The position numbers were made by a program, and so were the translations under genes. From NCBI GenBank assembly GCA_001548435.1, contig AP017308.1, positions 567,030-631,029 of the forward strand: a stretch of DNA of 64,000 nucleotides. Direction: 5' to 3'. This DNA comes from Leptolyngbya sp. NIES-3755 (GTDB taxonomy: Bacteria > Cyanobacteriota > Cyanobacteriia > Leptolyngbyales > Leptolyngbyaceae). Shown one piece after another: positions 44,813-54,118 of the stretch (its first letter is position 1; every line of letters begins with the position of its first letter). The notes below the pieces were generated by a model. It saw nothing but the letters and a program-made list of their open reading frames with translations, did no database searches and was not told where the DNA came from.

Positions 44813-46057
44813 CTAGGCGTAGATTTTAACTTCAGGGATAGGAACCACGAACTGACCGCCCCACTCGCGAATATAGGAGACTTGCTCCATGATTTCGTCT
44901 TTGACGTTCCAGGGAAGAATCAACAGATAGTCTGGTTTTGTTTCTCGGATTCTGTCCGGAGAATAGATGGGAATGTGAGTTCCAGGAGTGAACTTGTTTT
45001 GCTTGTAGGGATTACGATCGACCGTGTAATCGAGAAAATCCGTCCGAATTCCACAGTAGTTGAGCAGAGTGTTTCCCTTTCCGGGCGCACCGTAGCCTGC
45101 GATCGTCTTTCCTTTCTGCTTCGCTGTGATCAAGAATTCCAGCAATTTGCGCTTGGTTTCTTTCACTTGCTCGGTAAAGTTTGCGTAGGTTTCGAGCTTG
45201 TCAAATCCTGCCGTCTTTTCTCGCTCCAGAAGCTCAATGACTCGATCGCTAATTGGCTTCGATTCATCCTCAGTGTGACGTGCATAGATTCGCAGAGAAC
45301 CACCGTGAATATGAATTTCTTGCACATCGAACAGCGTCAAACCGTGGTGTGCAAAAATCCGATTCACTGCCATGAATGACAGATAAGAGAAATGCTCGTG
45401 ATAAATCGTATCGAACTGATTCTCTTCCATCAGGCGCATCAAATGGGGAAACTCCATCGTGATCACACCGTCAGGTTTCAACATAATCTTCATGCCGCCC
45501 ACAAAATCATTGATGTCTGGCACATGAGCGAGAACATTGTTTCCTAACAGTAAATCCGCCTTTCCATCGGCTGCGAGTTCCGTTGCAGTCTGCACTCCAA
45601 AGAACTTATTCACCACTGGAATTCCCTTGTCTTTTGCAACTTGGGAAACATTCACCGCAGGTTCAACACCCAGTACCGGAATGCCTTTCTTGTGGAAATA
45701 CTGCAACAGATAACCGTCATTGCTCGCAATCTCAACCACTTTGCTGTGAGACCCGAACCCGAACCGTTTCACCATCAAATCGCTGTAGTCGCTCGCGTTC
45801 TTGAGCAGCGCATCGACATAAGAGGAAAAATAGGCGTACTCGGTAAAAATGTCTTGGGGGCTAACAAACTCTTGTAATTGCACCAAAAAACAGTTCTCAC
45901 AAACATAAGTATGGAGTGGATAGAACGGCTCCATCTCATTTAATTGCTCTGGAGTGATATGGGTTTGGCACAGCGGAGACATTCCCAAATCGACAAATGT
46001 ATGATGCAGCGGTGAGCTACAAAACCGACAATTTGAACCACTCATATATTCATGCAC
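44813..46057 (-). CDS. sugar C-methyltransferase (class I SAM, zinc N-domain)
   Basis: Methyltransferase of 414 residues of the TylC3/NovU type. The N-terminal zinc-binding domain has CRFC near 10-13 and CENC near 53-56; the SAM motif VVEIASNDGYLLQYF is near 106-120; the C-terminal domain (Methyltransf_14 type) has TIAGYGAPGKGNTLLNY near 315-331. These enzymes methylate carbon atoms of keto-deoxysugars, making branched sugars. As first gene of the operon, it points to a branched-chain sugar product. A second Met at residue 5 is an alternative start. Confidence 0.9.
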   Translation of the reverse strand: MHEYMSGSNCRFCSSPLHHTFVDLGMSPLCQTHITPEQLNEMEPFYPLHTYVCENCFLVQLQEFVSPQDIFTEYAYFSSYVDALLKNASDYSDLMVKRFGFGSHSKVVEIASNDGYLLQYFHKKGIPVLGVEPAVNVSQVAKDKGIPVVNKFFGVQTATELAADGKADLLLGNNVLAHVPDINDFVGGMKIMLKPDGVITMEFPHLMRLMEENQFDTIYHEHFSYLSFMAVNRIFAHHGLTLFDVQEIHIHGGSLRIYARHTEDESKPISDRVIELLEREKTAGFDKLETYANFTEQVKETKRKLLEFLITAKQKGKTIAGYGAPGKGNTLLNYCGIRTDFLDYTVDRNPYKQNKFTPGTHIPIYSPDRIRETKPDYLLILPWNVKDEIMEQVSYIREWGGQFVVPIPEVKIYA

Positions 46058-46581
46058 CTCACAGCATCAGGACGCTAAAACTACAGCGTAGTAAGCCTTG
46101 AATCGGGTTTAGGTCAGGGGACAAGTGACGATCGACCTGTGACTATCTTGGGGCGGACACTACCCCGTAGAAACATCACATCTCGTCTGCAAGCTAGCTG
46201 AGTCAAGTCTCTACCATCTCTGCATAATTTTCCAGTATTTCTACGTAATCTTTATCGAAATCCCCGCATCTTTACTTAAACAAAATAGAGCTACGGAGAA
46301 TTTCAATTTGCGTCTCAAAAACACTGTGAAATCTGAAGATTCAACGGATTTCTTCTAAAATCGAGTCAAGAAAATCTCATACATTGCGCCAGTAAATCAC
46401 CAGTTTTGGCGATTGTCTAAGTACAAATCGCGTGGGTAATGTTTCTGTTGATCCAAACTTCGCTACAGTAGACGAAATCGAATCTCGATGTTCACGGAAT
46501 GACCAGAACCGAGATTGAAGCAAGTTTGGACTGTTCTGAGTGCAACACCTGAGAGTTCTGTAAATTGTTCGTTTTGAGACC
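46058..46581. other. divergent intergenic region upstream of the sugar operon
   Basis: About 520 bases holding the promoter of the sugar operon (minus strand) and of the VanZ gene (plus strand). No JUMPstart element, RNA gene or small ORF with a clear ribosome site was recognised. A weak GGGG/CCCC hairpin is near 46152-46168. Confidence 0.4.
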
Positions 46582-47391
46582 ATGAGCTATCCCTCGCCCC
46601 GCCGATCAATCTTTATCACTTTAAGCAGTGTTCTATTAATTGTTTTAGTAACGTTACTTCCGTTCAATTTCACCGCAGAAGGTGTAACGCTGGAGTTCGC
46701 ATTTCAAAGTTTTTTCTATCATGCCAGCGGCTTTAGTGACATTGTTGGAAATGTTTTCCTCTTCTTACCATTTGGATTAGATCTTGCTTACGAATTCCGC
46801 CAACGACGAGTCAAAAAGCATTCAGCACTGTTTCTCACAGTGGGATTAAGTACATTACTTTCTTTCACGGTTGAAACATTACAGGTATTCTTACCCTGGA
46901 GGGCTTCGAGTTGGATTGATATTTGCACTAATACGTTGGGCGGAATGCTTGGAGCCATTCTCTATTTATCTTGGTGTCAACTTTTTCCAGATGGAGCTAG
47001 AACGATCGCAGTTTGGATTCGTCGTCTTTCTCCGCAACTCCTCGCAAGTTTATTAATTCTGTGGATTGCTGTCGTCTTTGGAATCTGTTTCGTACTTCAG
47101 CAAAGATTGAAGTTTGGAACTTGGGATTTTTCGATCGCATCTCTATTCATGATTTACGGATTTTTCTTCGTCCCGCTCGGCGTTCTTGTTGCGCTTATCT
47201 TTACAGTGCTACGAGGAGATGCAAAGTTCTATCTAGCCTTATCTGGAATGTCGATCGTACTTCCAGGATTAATGATCGAACTATTTCTAAGAGGCTCAAA
47301 CCTGAGAGAAACCAATCTATTAATAAGCATCATGATTCCATTTTTCACAATGCTCGCGGTTCGGAGCCGACTTGGTTATTTGTTTGAGTAA
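46582..47391 (+). CDS. VanZ-like family membrane protein
   Basis: Membrane protein of 269 residues. The first part is VanZ-like: VTLLPFNF near 23-30, DIVGNVFLFLPFGLDLAYEF near 53-72 and VETLQVFLPWRASSWIDICTNTLGG near 97-121 (N-x-x-G-G hallmark). Three or four extra helices follow (about 150-265). VanZ proteins give low-level teicoplanin resistance in enterococci and are otherwise uncharacterised envelope proteins. The 3' end overlaps the convergent nucleotidase gene by 47 bases. Confidence 0.85.
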   Translation: MSYPSPRRSIFITLSSVLLIVLVTLLPFNFTAEGVTLEFAFQSFFYHASGFSDIVGNVFLFLPFGLDLAYEFRQRRVKKHSALFLTVGLSTLLSFTVETLQVFLPWRASSWIDICTNTLGGMLGAILYLSWCQLFPDGARTIAVWIRRLSPQLLASLLILWIAVVFGICFVLQQRLKFGTWDFSIASLFMIYGFFFVPLGVLVALIFTVLRGDAKFYLALSGMSIVLPGLMIELFLRGSNLRETNLLISIMIPFFTMLAVRSRLGYLFE

Positions 47392-48304
47392 TCGCCTTTA
47401 GTACTGCTGTGTGAATCGTTCCATTACTCGCCACGATCCCACGATTTTCAATGAGTTGAGCATCGATCGAGAAATTAAGCGGTTGTCCATTCGTATCCGT
47501 CACACATCCGCCCGCTTCCTCGACAATAATTGCGCCTGCTGCATGATCCCAAATATTCTCTCGATAGTTCGGATTCTGCGCCCAGGGCAATCGTAAATAA
47601 AGTGCGGCGTGACCCGATGCGATCGCGCCATATTTTGCTTGACTATCCATCTGAAACGTCATGGTCATTCCTGCTAATTCAGCGATCGATCTTTGTCGCT
47701 CTGGATCACCGTGACTTGTCTCCACACTTTCAGCCAAACAACTTCCCGATGCGACTCGAATCGGTTGAGACTCACCTGTGTTAAGTGAAATTCTTCGCGC
47801 TCCTTGTCCTCGAATTGCCACAAATAAACACCCTTCATCAAAAGCGGGACAAGCCATCACGCCGAGTTTGACCTCTCCAGATTCGATCAGCGCGATCGCA
47901 ATTGCGTACTGATCGCCCCGAAGAAATCCCTTCGTTCCATCGATCGGATCAAGCGTCCAAAAACGTTCTCCAACTTTCCCTTGTCCCAAATCAATCCAAG
48001 CTGTGACTTGATTAGATGTTGCATCAGGAATCAGAGTTTGAATCAATTCTGTGACTTTCGCCAATTGAGTTGGAGCGTTATACAAAAGAGCAGCGCTTTC
48101 CTCCGCCACGATCGCATCTTTGGGAAAGATTTGATTTAACTGATTACAAATGATTGCTTGAGCGGCAAAATCTGCGATCGTCACTGGAGAGCGATCGGGT
48201 TTATCCACGCTTGAAAATTCTAGAGAGTGGCGTACCGATTCACACAGAGAAGCAGCTTGTTTTGCGGCAGCGATCGCGATTTCAGCCTCGTGAATGTACT
48301 GCAT
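47345..48304 (-). CDS. 3'(2'),5'-bisphosphate nucleotidase
   Basis: Inositol-monophosphatase fold enzyme of 319 residues related to HAL2/CysQ, removing the 3' phosphate of PAP from sulfur assimilation. Metal site: VAEESAAL near 72-79, LDPIDGTKGFLRGDQYAIA near 124-142 (DPxDGT) and ENIWDHAAGAIIVEEAGG near 254-271 (WDxAAG). The start at 48304 has AGGAGG six bases before it; the longer frame to 48415 lacks such support. It converges on and overlaps the VanZ gene. Confidence 0.92.
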   Translation of the reverse strand: MQYIHEAEIAIAAAKQAASLCESVRHSLEFSSVDKPDRSPVTIADFAAQAIICNQLNQIFPKDAIVAEESAALLYNAPTQLAKVTELIQTLIPDATSNQVTAWIDLGQGKVGERFWTLDPIDGTKGFLRGDQYAIAIALIESGEVKLGVMACPAFDEGCLFVAIRGQGARRISLNTGESQPIRVASGSCLAESVETSHGDPERQRSIAELAGMTMTFQMDSQAKYGAIASGHAALYLRLPWAQNPNYRENIWDHAAGAIIVEEAGGCVTDTNGQPLNFSIDAQLIENRGIVASNGTIHTAVLKAITQTNNQVGSEPRAL

Positions 48305-48636
48305 CTCTTTCCTCCTATCCGTATTACTATCCGCCGAAATCCGTAGCTCAAATCGGAGCTTAGCAAAGAACTCATCAAATTCAGCATTTATTTCAATTAA
48401 ATTGCTCGTAGACATGCGGAGAACGATGGCTTTCTTCTAACAGTAACTTCCGAAAAGATAGTAATTCACTCCGTGTAAACTTGGCGATCAAACAAATTCA
48501 ATCAAGAGTGAAACAAGTCCGCAAAAACCCCCAGGATATTAAGCATTCCGCCTTGTTAGAAGTATTAGAAGTTACAAGCAACCGATTGTGGGAGCCTGAA
48601 CTTCTAGAGTTAGCTGCACTTCATCTTTACTGCCAA
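48305..48636. other. divergent intergenic region
   Basis: About 330 bases between the nucleotidase and the DUF4114 protein. An in-frame extension of the latter (from 48481) is open but reads like a hydrophilic helix before a clear signal peptide, so it was not included. No other feature was recognised. Confidence 0.4.
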
Positions 48637-49437
48637 ATGAAAAGCAAGTTTTTGACTGGTTTCGCTGTGGCTGCTGCCACCATCACTGGAGCCGTAATTC
48701 ACGCTCCTTCTGCTTCTGCGTTCAACTGGAGTAGTTCTTGGTCACAGCCCACGATCTATGGCAAAGAGCAAGTTGGTTTCAATGATGCTCCTTATCAGCA
48801 ATATGTTCAATCCGAGCGTGTCGCAATTCCAAACAGCGGACAATTCTTGCTTGACCCAACCAAATTGAAACTGAAATTCGATCACAAAGTATCTGTTTCT
48901 TTTATTAATGAAGGGGCTGGATTCCGTAACCAACTTGCGTTCAGTTCGACCGGAACCACAAACACTTCAGGACTGATTTTCAACGACATTTCTTGCACAG
49001 GTACGGGTTGCGTCGGCGATTGGGGCGGTAGCGCTCTCAAACTCGGTGACACCGTGAAACTGGGCAATATCAAGGGTGGATCTCAACTTGATTTCGGTCT
49101 TAAATCTGATGGTTTCAACGGTGGGACAAACATCTTTGGAACGCAAACCGGCAATAACCCCGACAAATTGCAGCACGTTGTAGCGTATGCGATCGGCACT
49201 CGTCACATCTTGCTGGGATTTGAAGATTTGTTTGGTGAATTGGGTGCATCTGGTGGACAGAACCAAAACTCCGATCGTGATTTCAATGATGCAGTCTTTG
49301 TCGTCGATGTCGGTGAAGATAACCTGAAAGTCCTTAAGGGTGAGAAAGTGCCTGAACCGTCGATCGTGCTTTCGTTGATTGGTCTGGGTGCTACGGGTTT
49401 GGTGGCGCGTCGTCGTCAAGGCAACACCGCTGAATAG
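48637..49437 (+). CDS. DUF4114 PEP-CTERM protein
   Basis: Exported protein of 266 residues. Signal peptide MKSKFLTGFAVAAATITGAV with a likely cut after APSASA. A beta-rich region precedes DUF4114 (about 150-235: LQHVVAYAIGTRHILLGFED, then SDRDFNDAVFVVDVG, the D-x-D-x-N-D calcium-like motif). It ends with PEP-CTERM: VPEPSIVLSLIGLGATG and VARRRQGNTAE. Likely delivered to the cell surface by an exosortase system. The start was moved from 48481 to the signal-peptide Met. A terminator follows. Confidence 0.9.
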   Translation: MKSKFLTGFAVAAATITGAVIHAPSASAFNWSSSWSQPTIYGKEQVGFNDAPYQQYVQSERVAIPNSGQFLLDPTKLKLKFDHKVSVSFINEGAGFRNQLAFSSTGTTNTSGLIFNDISCTGTGCVGDWGGSALKLGDTVKLGNIKGGSQLDFGLKSDGFNGGTNIFGTQTGNNPDKLQHVVAYAIGTRHILLGFEDLFGELGASGGQNQNSDRDFNDAVFVVDVGEDNLKVLKGEKVPEPSIVLSLIGLGATGLVARRRQGNTAE

Positions 49438-49468
49438 ATTTTTTGCAGGCTTTCCTCTGTTTAATCTC

Positions 49469-49498
49469 GGTAGTTCACACTTGTGGGCTACCTTTTTT
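49469..49498 (+). terminator. intrinsic terminator after the DUF4114 gene
   Basis: GGTAG (49469-49473) pairs with CTACC (49488-49492), with an inner CAC/GTG pairing, and is followed by six T (49493-49498). Confidence 0.8.
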
Positions 49499-49546
49499 GT
49501 TGCACAATAGGGGACTGAACGAAATCCCCAGACTGAGGACATTGAT

Positions 49547-50482
49547 ATGAGCCAAGATTCTTCTACCCCTGTGATTGAGTCGTCGATCGGGATTGGTGGC
49601 ACAATCCGTGAACATCACTGGAGTTGGAAGGGGAAACCGATGACTTTGGTGTATGAAGTCATGGGAGAAGGAAAGCCGATTCTTTTGTTGCCAGCGCTCA
49701 GTTCGGTGTCAAGTCGATCGGAGATGCGAGGATTGGCGGAACAGTTAGCGGATCAGTACCAGGTTTATGCGATCGATTGGGTCGGTTTCGGAGATTCTTC
49801 ACGTCCAGCGGTTCAATATACGCCTGCACTGTATGAAACCTGTTTGCGAAGTTTTGTGCTGACGATGTTTTCTGAACCTGTGGTCGTAATCGCGGCGGGA
49901 CATTCTGCGGGCTATGTGATGGAATTGGCTCAGAAACAGCCACCTTGGGAATGGGTTGTCCTAGTCTGTCCGACTTGGAGAGGTCCCTTGCCGACTGCGA
50001 TGGGCGAACACCGCTGGGCGTATGGCGTATTGCGGCGATTGATTGGATTGCCGGTCGTGGGACAGTTTCTTTATTTTCTAAATACGACTCGTGGCTTTTT
50101 GAAATTTATGTACCGGCGGCACGTTTTTGCCAATCAGCAGAACATTACGCCTGAGTTGATTGAGCAAAAGTGGACAACGACGCAGCGAAAAGGAGCGCGA
50201 TTTGCTTCAGCCGCATTCGTGACGGGGGGATTAGATCGAGTGCGATCGCGGCAAGATTGGTTTAGCTGGTTTCAGCCGCTTCCCGTACCCGTAATGATGG
50301 TAATTGGTGAACAGATGTCACCGAAATCGCGCCAGGAAATTGAAGTGTTGGCGCATTTTTCTGGAGTGCAAGTGTATCGAATGCCTGGATCGCTTGGATT
50401 GCATGAGGAATATCCAGAGCAATTGGCAGCGGGAATTTTAGGATTTTTGGAAAAATATCGATCGAGAAAACGCAAGCTCTAA
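49547..50482 (+). CDS. alpha/beta hydrolase
   Basis: Hydrolase of 311 residues. The oxyanion region is ILLLPALSSVSSRSEMRGL near 45-63, strand-turn YAIDWVGFGDS near 73-83, the nucleophile elbow GHSAGYVMEL near 117-126 and a final His in GLHEEYPEQLAAG near 285. It resembles the cyanobacterial group of chlorophyllase- or haloperoxidase-like hydrolases without a more exact assignment. No signal peptide, so cytoplasmic or thylakoid-side. Converges on hfq with a shared hairpin. Confidence 0.82.
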   Translation: MSQDSSTPVIESSIGIGGTIREHHWSWKGKPMTLVYEVMGEGKPILLLPALSSVSSRSEMRGLAEQLADQYQVYAIDWVGFGDSSRPAVQYTPALYETCLRSFVLTMFSEPVVVIAAGHSAGYVMELAQKQPPWEWVVLVCPTWRGPLPTAMGEHRWAYGVLRRLIGLPVVGQFLYFLNTTRGFLKFMYRRHVFANQQNITPELIEQKWTTTQRKGARFASAAFVTGGLDRVRSRQDWFSWFQPLPVPVMMVIGEQMSPKSRQEIEVLAHFSGVQVYRMPGSLGLHEEYPEQLAAGILGFLEKYRSRKRKL

Positions 50483-50483
50483 G

Positions 50484-50515
50484 AAAAATGGGAGCAAGAC
50501 CTTAATCCTGCTCCC
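50484..50515 (-). terminator. terminator of hfq (bidirectional hairpin)
   Basis: GGGAGCA (50490-50496) pairs with TGCTCCC (50509-50515). On the minus strand a T run follows (five A at 50484-50488 on the plus strand). It also lies eight bases past the stop of the convergent hydrolase. Confidence 0.8.
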
Positions 50516-50537
50516 GATGCCACATCAAAAAAGAACC

Positions 50538-50753
50538 TCAGAGCTTAGGTTTGACAAAAACGATCGATTGTCGCCATACGATCGTCGGTTGGTCATAGTG
50601 ATCCATGATGCAGATACAATGAATGTCTTGCCAGCGGACTTTCCCGGTGAGCAAATCACCTGTGGAAAGTTTCATCTCGATTTCTTTTTCTTCTCGGATA
50701 ATCGTCTGAATCTGACGAGTACTTGGCAATCCGGTATCTAGTTCAATACTCAT
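50538..50753 (-). CDS. hfq: cyanobacterial Hfq
   Basis: RNA-binding Sm-like protein of 71 residues. Cyanobacterial Hfq signature: LPSTRQIQTIIREEKEIEMK, then TGDLLTGKVRWQDIHCICIM (Sm1 with the RWQD variant) and QPTIVWRQSIVFVKP (Sm2). The cyanobacterial form lacks the KH pair of enteric Hfq, and in Synechocystis acts with type IV pili rather than as a classical sRNA chaperone. Divergent from dapF, an arrangement recalled from other cyanobacteria. Confidence 0.93.
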   Translation of the reverse strand: MSIELDTGLPSTRQIQTIIREEKEIEMKLSTGDLLTGKVRWQDIHCICIMDHYDQPTIVWRQSIVFVKPKL

Positions 50754-50839
50754 TGGGGGAAGTCCTCAGATCGAAACCGTTCTAACTTACTAGAGTGCCT
50801 CAATTTCCCAAATCCTACACATTTCTGTAACCGTTCATT

Positions 50840-51685
50840 ATGACGATCGAATTTACAAAGTATCACGGACTCGGCAACGACTTTATTTTGATCGACAATC
50901 GCAACTCGACTGAACCAAAAATTTCTCCTGAAGATGCAGTAAATTGGTGCGATCGACATTTCGGGATCGGTGCGGATGGCGTGATTTTTGCGCTTCCCGG
51001 TCAAGATGGAACCGATTACACGATGCGAATTTTTAACTCCGATGGGTCAGAGCCGGAAATGTGCGGCAATGGAATTCGCTGTTTGGGACGATTTATTGCA
51101 GATTTGGAAATCGCGGACACTGGAGAATCGAAAGAACAATATCGGATTCACACTTTGGCGGGTGTAATGGTTCCGAAGTTTGAATCGAATGGGCAAGTGA
51201 CCGTCGATATGGGTGAACCTCGGTTATTGGCTGGAGAAATTCCGACGGCGTTAGCCGGTCCGAATCAAAAAGTGATCAATCAGCCTTTGGAAGTCGCAGG
51301 ACAAACTTGGAATGTGACTTGCGTGAGTATGGGCAATCCGCACTGTATTACCTTCGTCGATCGCGTTGCAGCGATCGAGCTTGAAAAAATTGGTCCCCTG
51401 TTTGAGAACCATTCGGTCTTTCCACAGCGAACCAACACCGAGTTTATTGAAATTGTTCGATCGGACTACCTGAAGATGCGAGTTTGGGAGCGGGGAGCCG
51501 GGATCACGCTTGCTTGCGGAACGGGAGCTTGTGCATCGTTGGTCGCAGGAGTGCTCAATCAGAAATGCGATCGACGAGCGACGATTGAATTACCCGGCGG
51601 CTGTCTCGAAATCGAATGGGCAGCCGATAACAGAATTTACATGACCGGAAGCGCAGATAAAGTCTTTACTGGGAGTCGGGACTAA
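50840..51685 (+). CDS. dapF: diaminopimelate epimerase
   Basis: Cofactor-independent racemase of 281 residues converting LL- to meso-diaminopimelate for lysine and peptidoglycan. The two catalytic Cys are in [14 protein letters not shown] near 72-85 and [13 protein letters not shown] near 226-238. N-terminal [13 protein letters not shown] is the family start. Length fits. Cytoplasmic and probably monocistronic, divergent from hfq. Confidence 0.96.
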   Translation: MTIEFTKYHGLGNDFILIDNRNSTEPKISPEDAVNWCDRHFGIGADGVIFALPGQDGTDYTMRIFNSDGSEPEMCGNGIRCLGRFIADLEIADTGESKEQYRIHTLAGVMVPKFESNGQVTVDMGEPRLLAGEIPTALAGPNQKVINQPLEVAGQTWNVTCVSMGNPHCITFVDRVAAIELEKIGPLFENHSVFPQRTNTEFIEIVRSDYLKMRVWERGAGITLACGTGACASLVAGVLNQKCDRRATIELPGGCLEIEWAADNRIYMTGSADKVFTGSRD

Positions 51686-51745
51686 TCTTTGAGGCGGGGA
51701 TCAGGCGGATTTTTAGAAGCGTCTGATTCCCGGATACATCTTCAC

Positions 51746-51967
51746 CTAGTCGTTGTCCCAGCATTCCTGGCACATCAAATCGCCAATGCGATCGCGCAGC
51801 AGGAAGTCGAAGCGTTCTAACTCGGTTTCAAAGCGCATCCACTCGCGGGCGGGAATGTGCTTGCATAACGTGTAAAGCGGTTGGTGTCTGGTGACAAGTC
51901 CGCGATCGATAAGTTGACGTACCTCGTCTTGAATCATTCCAAGCGAGTACTGTGCAGTCTGAAGCAT
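51746..51967 (-). CDS. DUF4327 protein
   Basis: Conserved cyanobacterial protein of 73 residues: YSLGMIQDEVRQLIDRGLV, PLYTLCKHIPAREW, and DLMCQECWDND at the end. The C-terminal CxxC and the lone Cys of LCKHI may bind metal. Function is unknown. It converges on dapF; an imperfect hairpin near 51697-51735 lies between them. Confidence 0.88.
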   Translation of the reverse strand: MLQTAQYSLGMIQDEVRQLIDRGLVTRHQPLYTLCKHIPAREWMRFETELERFDFLLRDRIGDLMCQECWDND

Positions 51968-52251
51968 GGGTCTACCTTCCTGAGAAATCTGGGAATCGAA
52001 GATATCAACCTAACTAAATTGGGGAATCAAAGCCTCTTGCTGTCTGTCTCCTCCAAACAGCGCAACTTTGTAGTGAGATATACTGAATCTTTCTTATTTT
52101 CTACCTCATTTTTGAGCCAAAAGTTTAAGAAGTATCTTTAAAGTCAGGGAGTCCTAACATCTAATTTTGCCCTAGATCTTAGGGTATCGAGCACAAAGCT
52201 GCCTTCCATCTTAGGTTTGACGAATTAAGGTCTGTGACAATCATTTGAAGC

Positions 52252-53271
52252 TTAAATTGCTGCCATAAGTGAGGGTGATGAACGACGCTGAACTAGCTCG
52301 ATCGCTAAGTCGATCGCGGCTTTCATACTGGTCGCATCCGCGATTCCTTTCCCAGCAATATCAAACGCTGTTCCATGATCCGGAGAGGTTCGCACAAAAG
52401 GAAGCCCGATCGAGGTATTCACGGCTCGATCAAATGCCATTAGTTTCACCGGGATCAAACCTTGGTCGTGATACAACGCCAGATAAGCATCATGGTCAGC
52501 AACTTGATCAGAGCCAAACCAAGCTTGTCCAGGTTTGACCCACATCGTATCGGGCGGTAATAATCCATCAAGTTGAACATGAGGAAATCTGAGCCGCATC
52601 GCTTCGAGCCAGGGGAACAGCCAATCGACTTCTTCTCGTCCGAGTTGTCCTTGTTCGCCGCTGTGAGGATTCAGTCCTGCGATCGCAATTCGAGGTCGAT
52701 CAATCCCAAACGCTTCCTCAAGGCATTCAATCAATAATTCGAGCTTACGAGTCAATCCATCAGATGTGAGCGCTTCTGAGACTTGTTTAAGCGGAATGTG
52801 AGTCGTTGCCAGCAGTGCCCGTAATGTCCAATCCGTGTGAGGCGATCGAGCAACAAACATCATGCCAAATCGATCGACTCCTGCTTTTTCGGCTAAGAGT
52901 TCGGTTTGTCCTGGGTAAAGATGTCCTGCGGCTTTCCAGGCAGATTTCGCGATCGGAGCCGTGACAATGCCATCAAATTCGCCTGCTAATGTTCGATCGA
53001 TTGCTGTTTCTAAGTAATGAAAACTCGCTTCACCGCTGTTGGCGCTTTCCTTACCGAGTTGAATTTCTTCTAATTCCAAATTCAGAATCTTCAAATCTTT
53101 CGGGTTCGCAAGCTTCGGACAGACTGGACTGAGGCGATCGTACAATTCATGCAAATAATCGCGATTTCCAGCGATCGTAATGTCGGAATTTTGTCGATCG
53201 AACAATGCTTTGAGAATGACCTCTGCACCGATTCCGGCAGGATCACCCATTGAGATTACCAAACGAGTCAT
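52252..53271 (-). CDS. pdxA: 4-hydroxythreonine-4-phosphate dehydrogenase
   Basis: Pyridoxal phosphate biosynthesis enzyme of 339 residues (DXP-dependent route). Family marks: [18 protein letters not shown] at 6-23, [20 protein letters not shown] near 104-123, [16 protein letters not shown] near 200-215 and [18 protein letters not shown] near 262-279 with metal-binding His, then [16 protein letters not shown]. Length usual. The previous gene pair is unrelated; it is divergent from petM. Confidence 0.96.
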   Translation of the reverse strand: MTRLVISMGDPAGIGAEVILKALFDRQNSDITIAGNRDYLHELYDRLSPVCPKLANPKDLKILNLELEEIQLGKESANSGEASFHYLETAIDRTLAGEFDGIVTAPIAKSAWKAAGHLYPGQTELLAEKAGVDRFGMMFVARSPHTDWTLRALLATTHIPLKQVSEALTSDGLTRKLELLIECLEEAFGIDRPRIAIAGLNPHSGEQGQLGREEVDWLFPWLEAMRLRFPHVQLDGLLPPDTMWVKPGQAWFGSDQVADHDAYLALYHDQGLIPVKLMAFDRAVNTSIGLPFVRTSPDHGTAFDIAGKGIADATSMKAAIDLAIELVQRRSSPSLMAAI

Positions 53272-53351
53272 GATGTGAAGAGAGCGTGACTGAACTGCTT
53301 TACAATACGTAAATGATCTGAACTTGCTGTTTTAAGAGGAGAATTAGGACA

Positions 53352-53456
53352 ATGGCTTCCGAAATTTTTAACACCGCAATCCTAGCGTTTACCCTGATTT
53401 TGGTTGGGTTGTCGCTCGGCTTTTTGCTCCTGAAATTGCAAGGTGGCGAAGAGTAA
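53352..53456 (+). CDS. petM: cytochrome b6-f complex subunit PetM
   Basis: Subunit VII of the cytochrome b6f complex, 34 residues, one thylakoid membrane helix. The sequence reads [20 protein letters not shown] and ends [10 protein letters not shown], which matches PetM. Preceded by AGGAGAATTAGGA. It is too short for ordinary ORF cut-offs but is a real gene. It lies between pdxA (divergent) and an SmtB-like repressor (convergent), two genes away from ycf39. Confidence 0.95.
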   Translation: MASEIFNTAILAFTLILVGLSLGFLLLKLQGGEE

Positions 53457-53460
53457 TCTC

Positions 53461-53500
53461 AAGAAGTGAGAGTGGCGGATCAAGCTCCCTCACTCTTCTT
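53461..53500. terminator. hairpin between petM and the SmtB-like gene
   Basis: AAGAAG..TGAG (53461-53470) pairs with CTCACTCTTCTT (53489-53500) allowing a two-base bulge. It lies five bases past petM and includes the last codons of the convergent repressor gene, so it may end both transcripts. Confidence 0.6.
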
Positions 53501-53873
53501 CGTCTAAGTGTTCTGCAACCTCACGATAGAGATTAAAAACGTGATGGTCTTTCAGCGAGTAAAACACGTTGCGTCCTTGTTTGCGATAGCCGACTAAACG
53601 CATCGATCGTAATGCTCGTAATTGGTGTGAAACCGCAGATTCAGACATTTTCACCGCTGCCGCAAGATCGCATACACAAAGTTCTTGAACCGAAAGCGCT
53701 GACAGAATTCTGAGTCGGTTCGCGTCACCCAACAGGCTAAAAAATTCCGCCATTCGCTGTGATTTCTCAACACTCAGAAGATCACGCTGCAAAGAACGAA
53801 CATTATTTAAGTTGACGGGATGAGAACTAGAGCACTGCTCTACCGTAGGAATCGCAGGATTAGGTTTGGACAT
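53490..53873 (-). CDS. SmtB/ZiaR-type ArsR-family metal-responsive repressor
   Basis: Winged-helix repressor of 127 residues. Both zinc sites of SmtB/ZiaR can be read: alpha3N with Cys and His in EQCSSSHP near 12-19 and ELCVCDLA in helix 3; alpha5 with Asp, His and Glu in DHHVFNLYREVAEHLDEE at the C-terminus. The DNA-reading helix is SESAVSHQLRALR. The ATG at 53873 replaces a TTG at 53939 and gives the family length. It closely resembles ZiaR, which represses a zinc efflux ATPase, but no such ATPase or metallothionein is adjacent. Divergent from ycf39. Confidence 0.9.
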   Translation of the reverse strand: MSKPNPAIPTVEQCSSSHPVNLNNVRSLQRDLLSVEKSQRMAEFFSLLGDANRLRILSALSVQELCVCDLAAAVKMSESAVSHQLRALRSMRLVGYRKQGRNVFYSLKDHHVFNLYREVAEHLDEEE

Positions 53874-54118
53874 AGATCTTGACTCAGAATGCAACTGGCG
53901 CTCGATCGCAGATACTTTCAGCGTAGCGTACTCAGCCAATCAGAATAAATGAGAATTTCAGCTTGACCAAAGAAATTCGTTACATTCCTTGACCTACGCT
54001 ACGATAAAGGATGTTCGATTTCAGAACTTGGAAACATCGATCGCACCTTGCTGTGATTTAGACGCGAGATTTCTGATAGAATTTAGCGAAAAGTTAACAA
54101 TTTGTCACATAACTCCTC

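Noticed and set aside
48481-48636. 52-residue N-terminal extension of the DUF4114 protein
   Set aside because: It would bury a clear signal peptide that starts at 48637.
48967-49602. 211-codon minus-strand frame
   Set aside because: Antisense to the DUF4114 PEP-CTERM gene and crossing its terminator; no family features.
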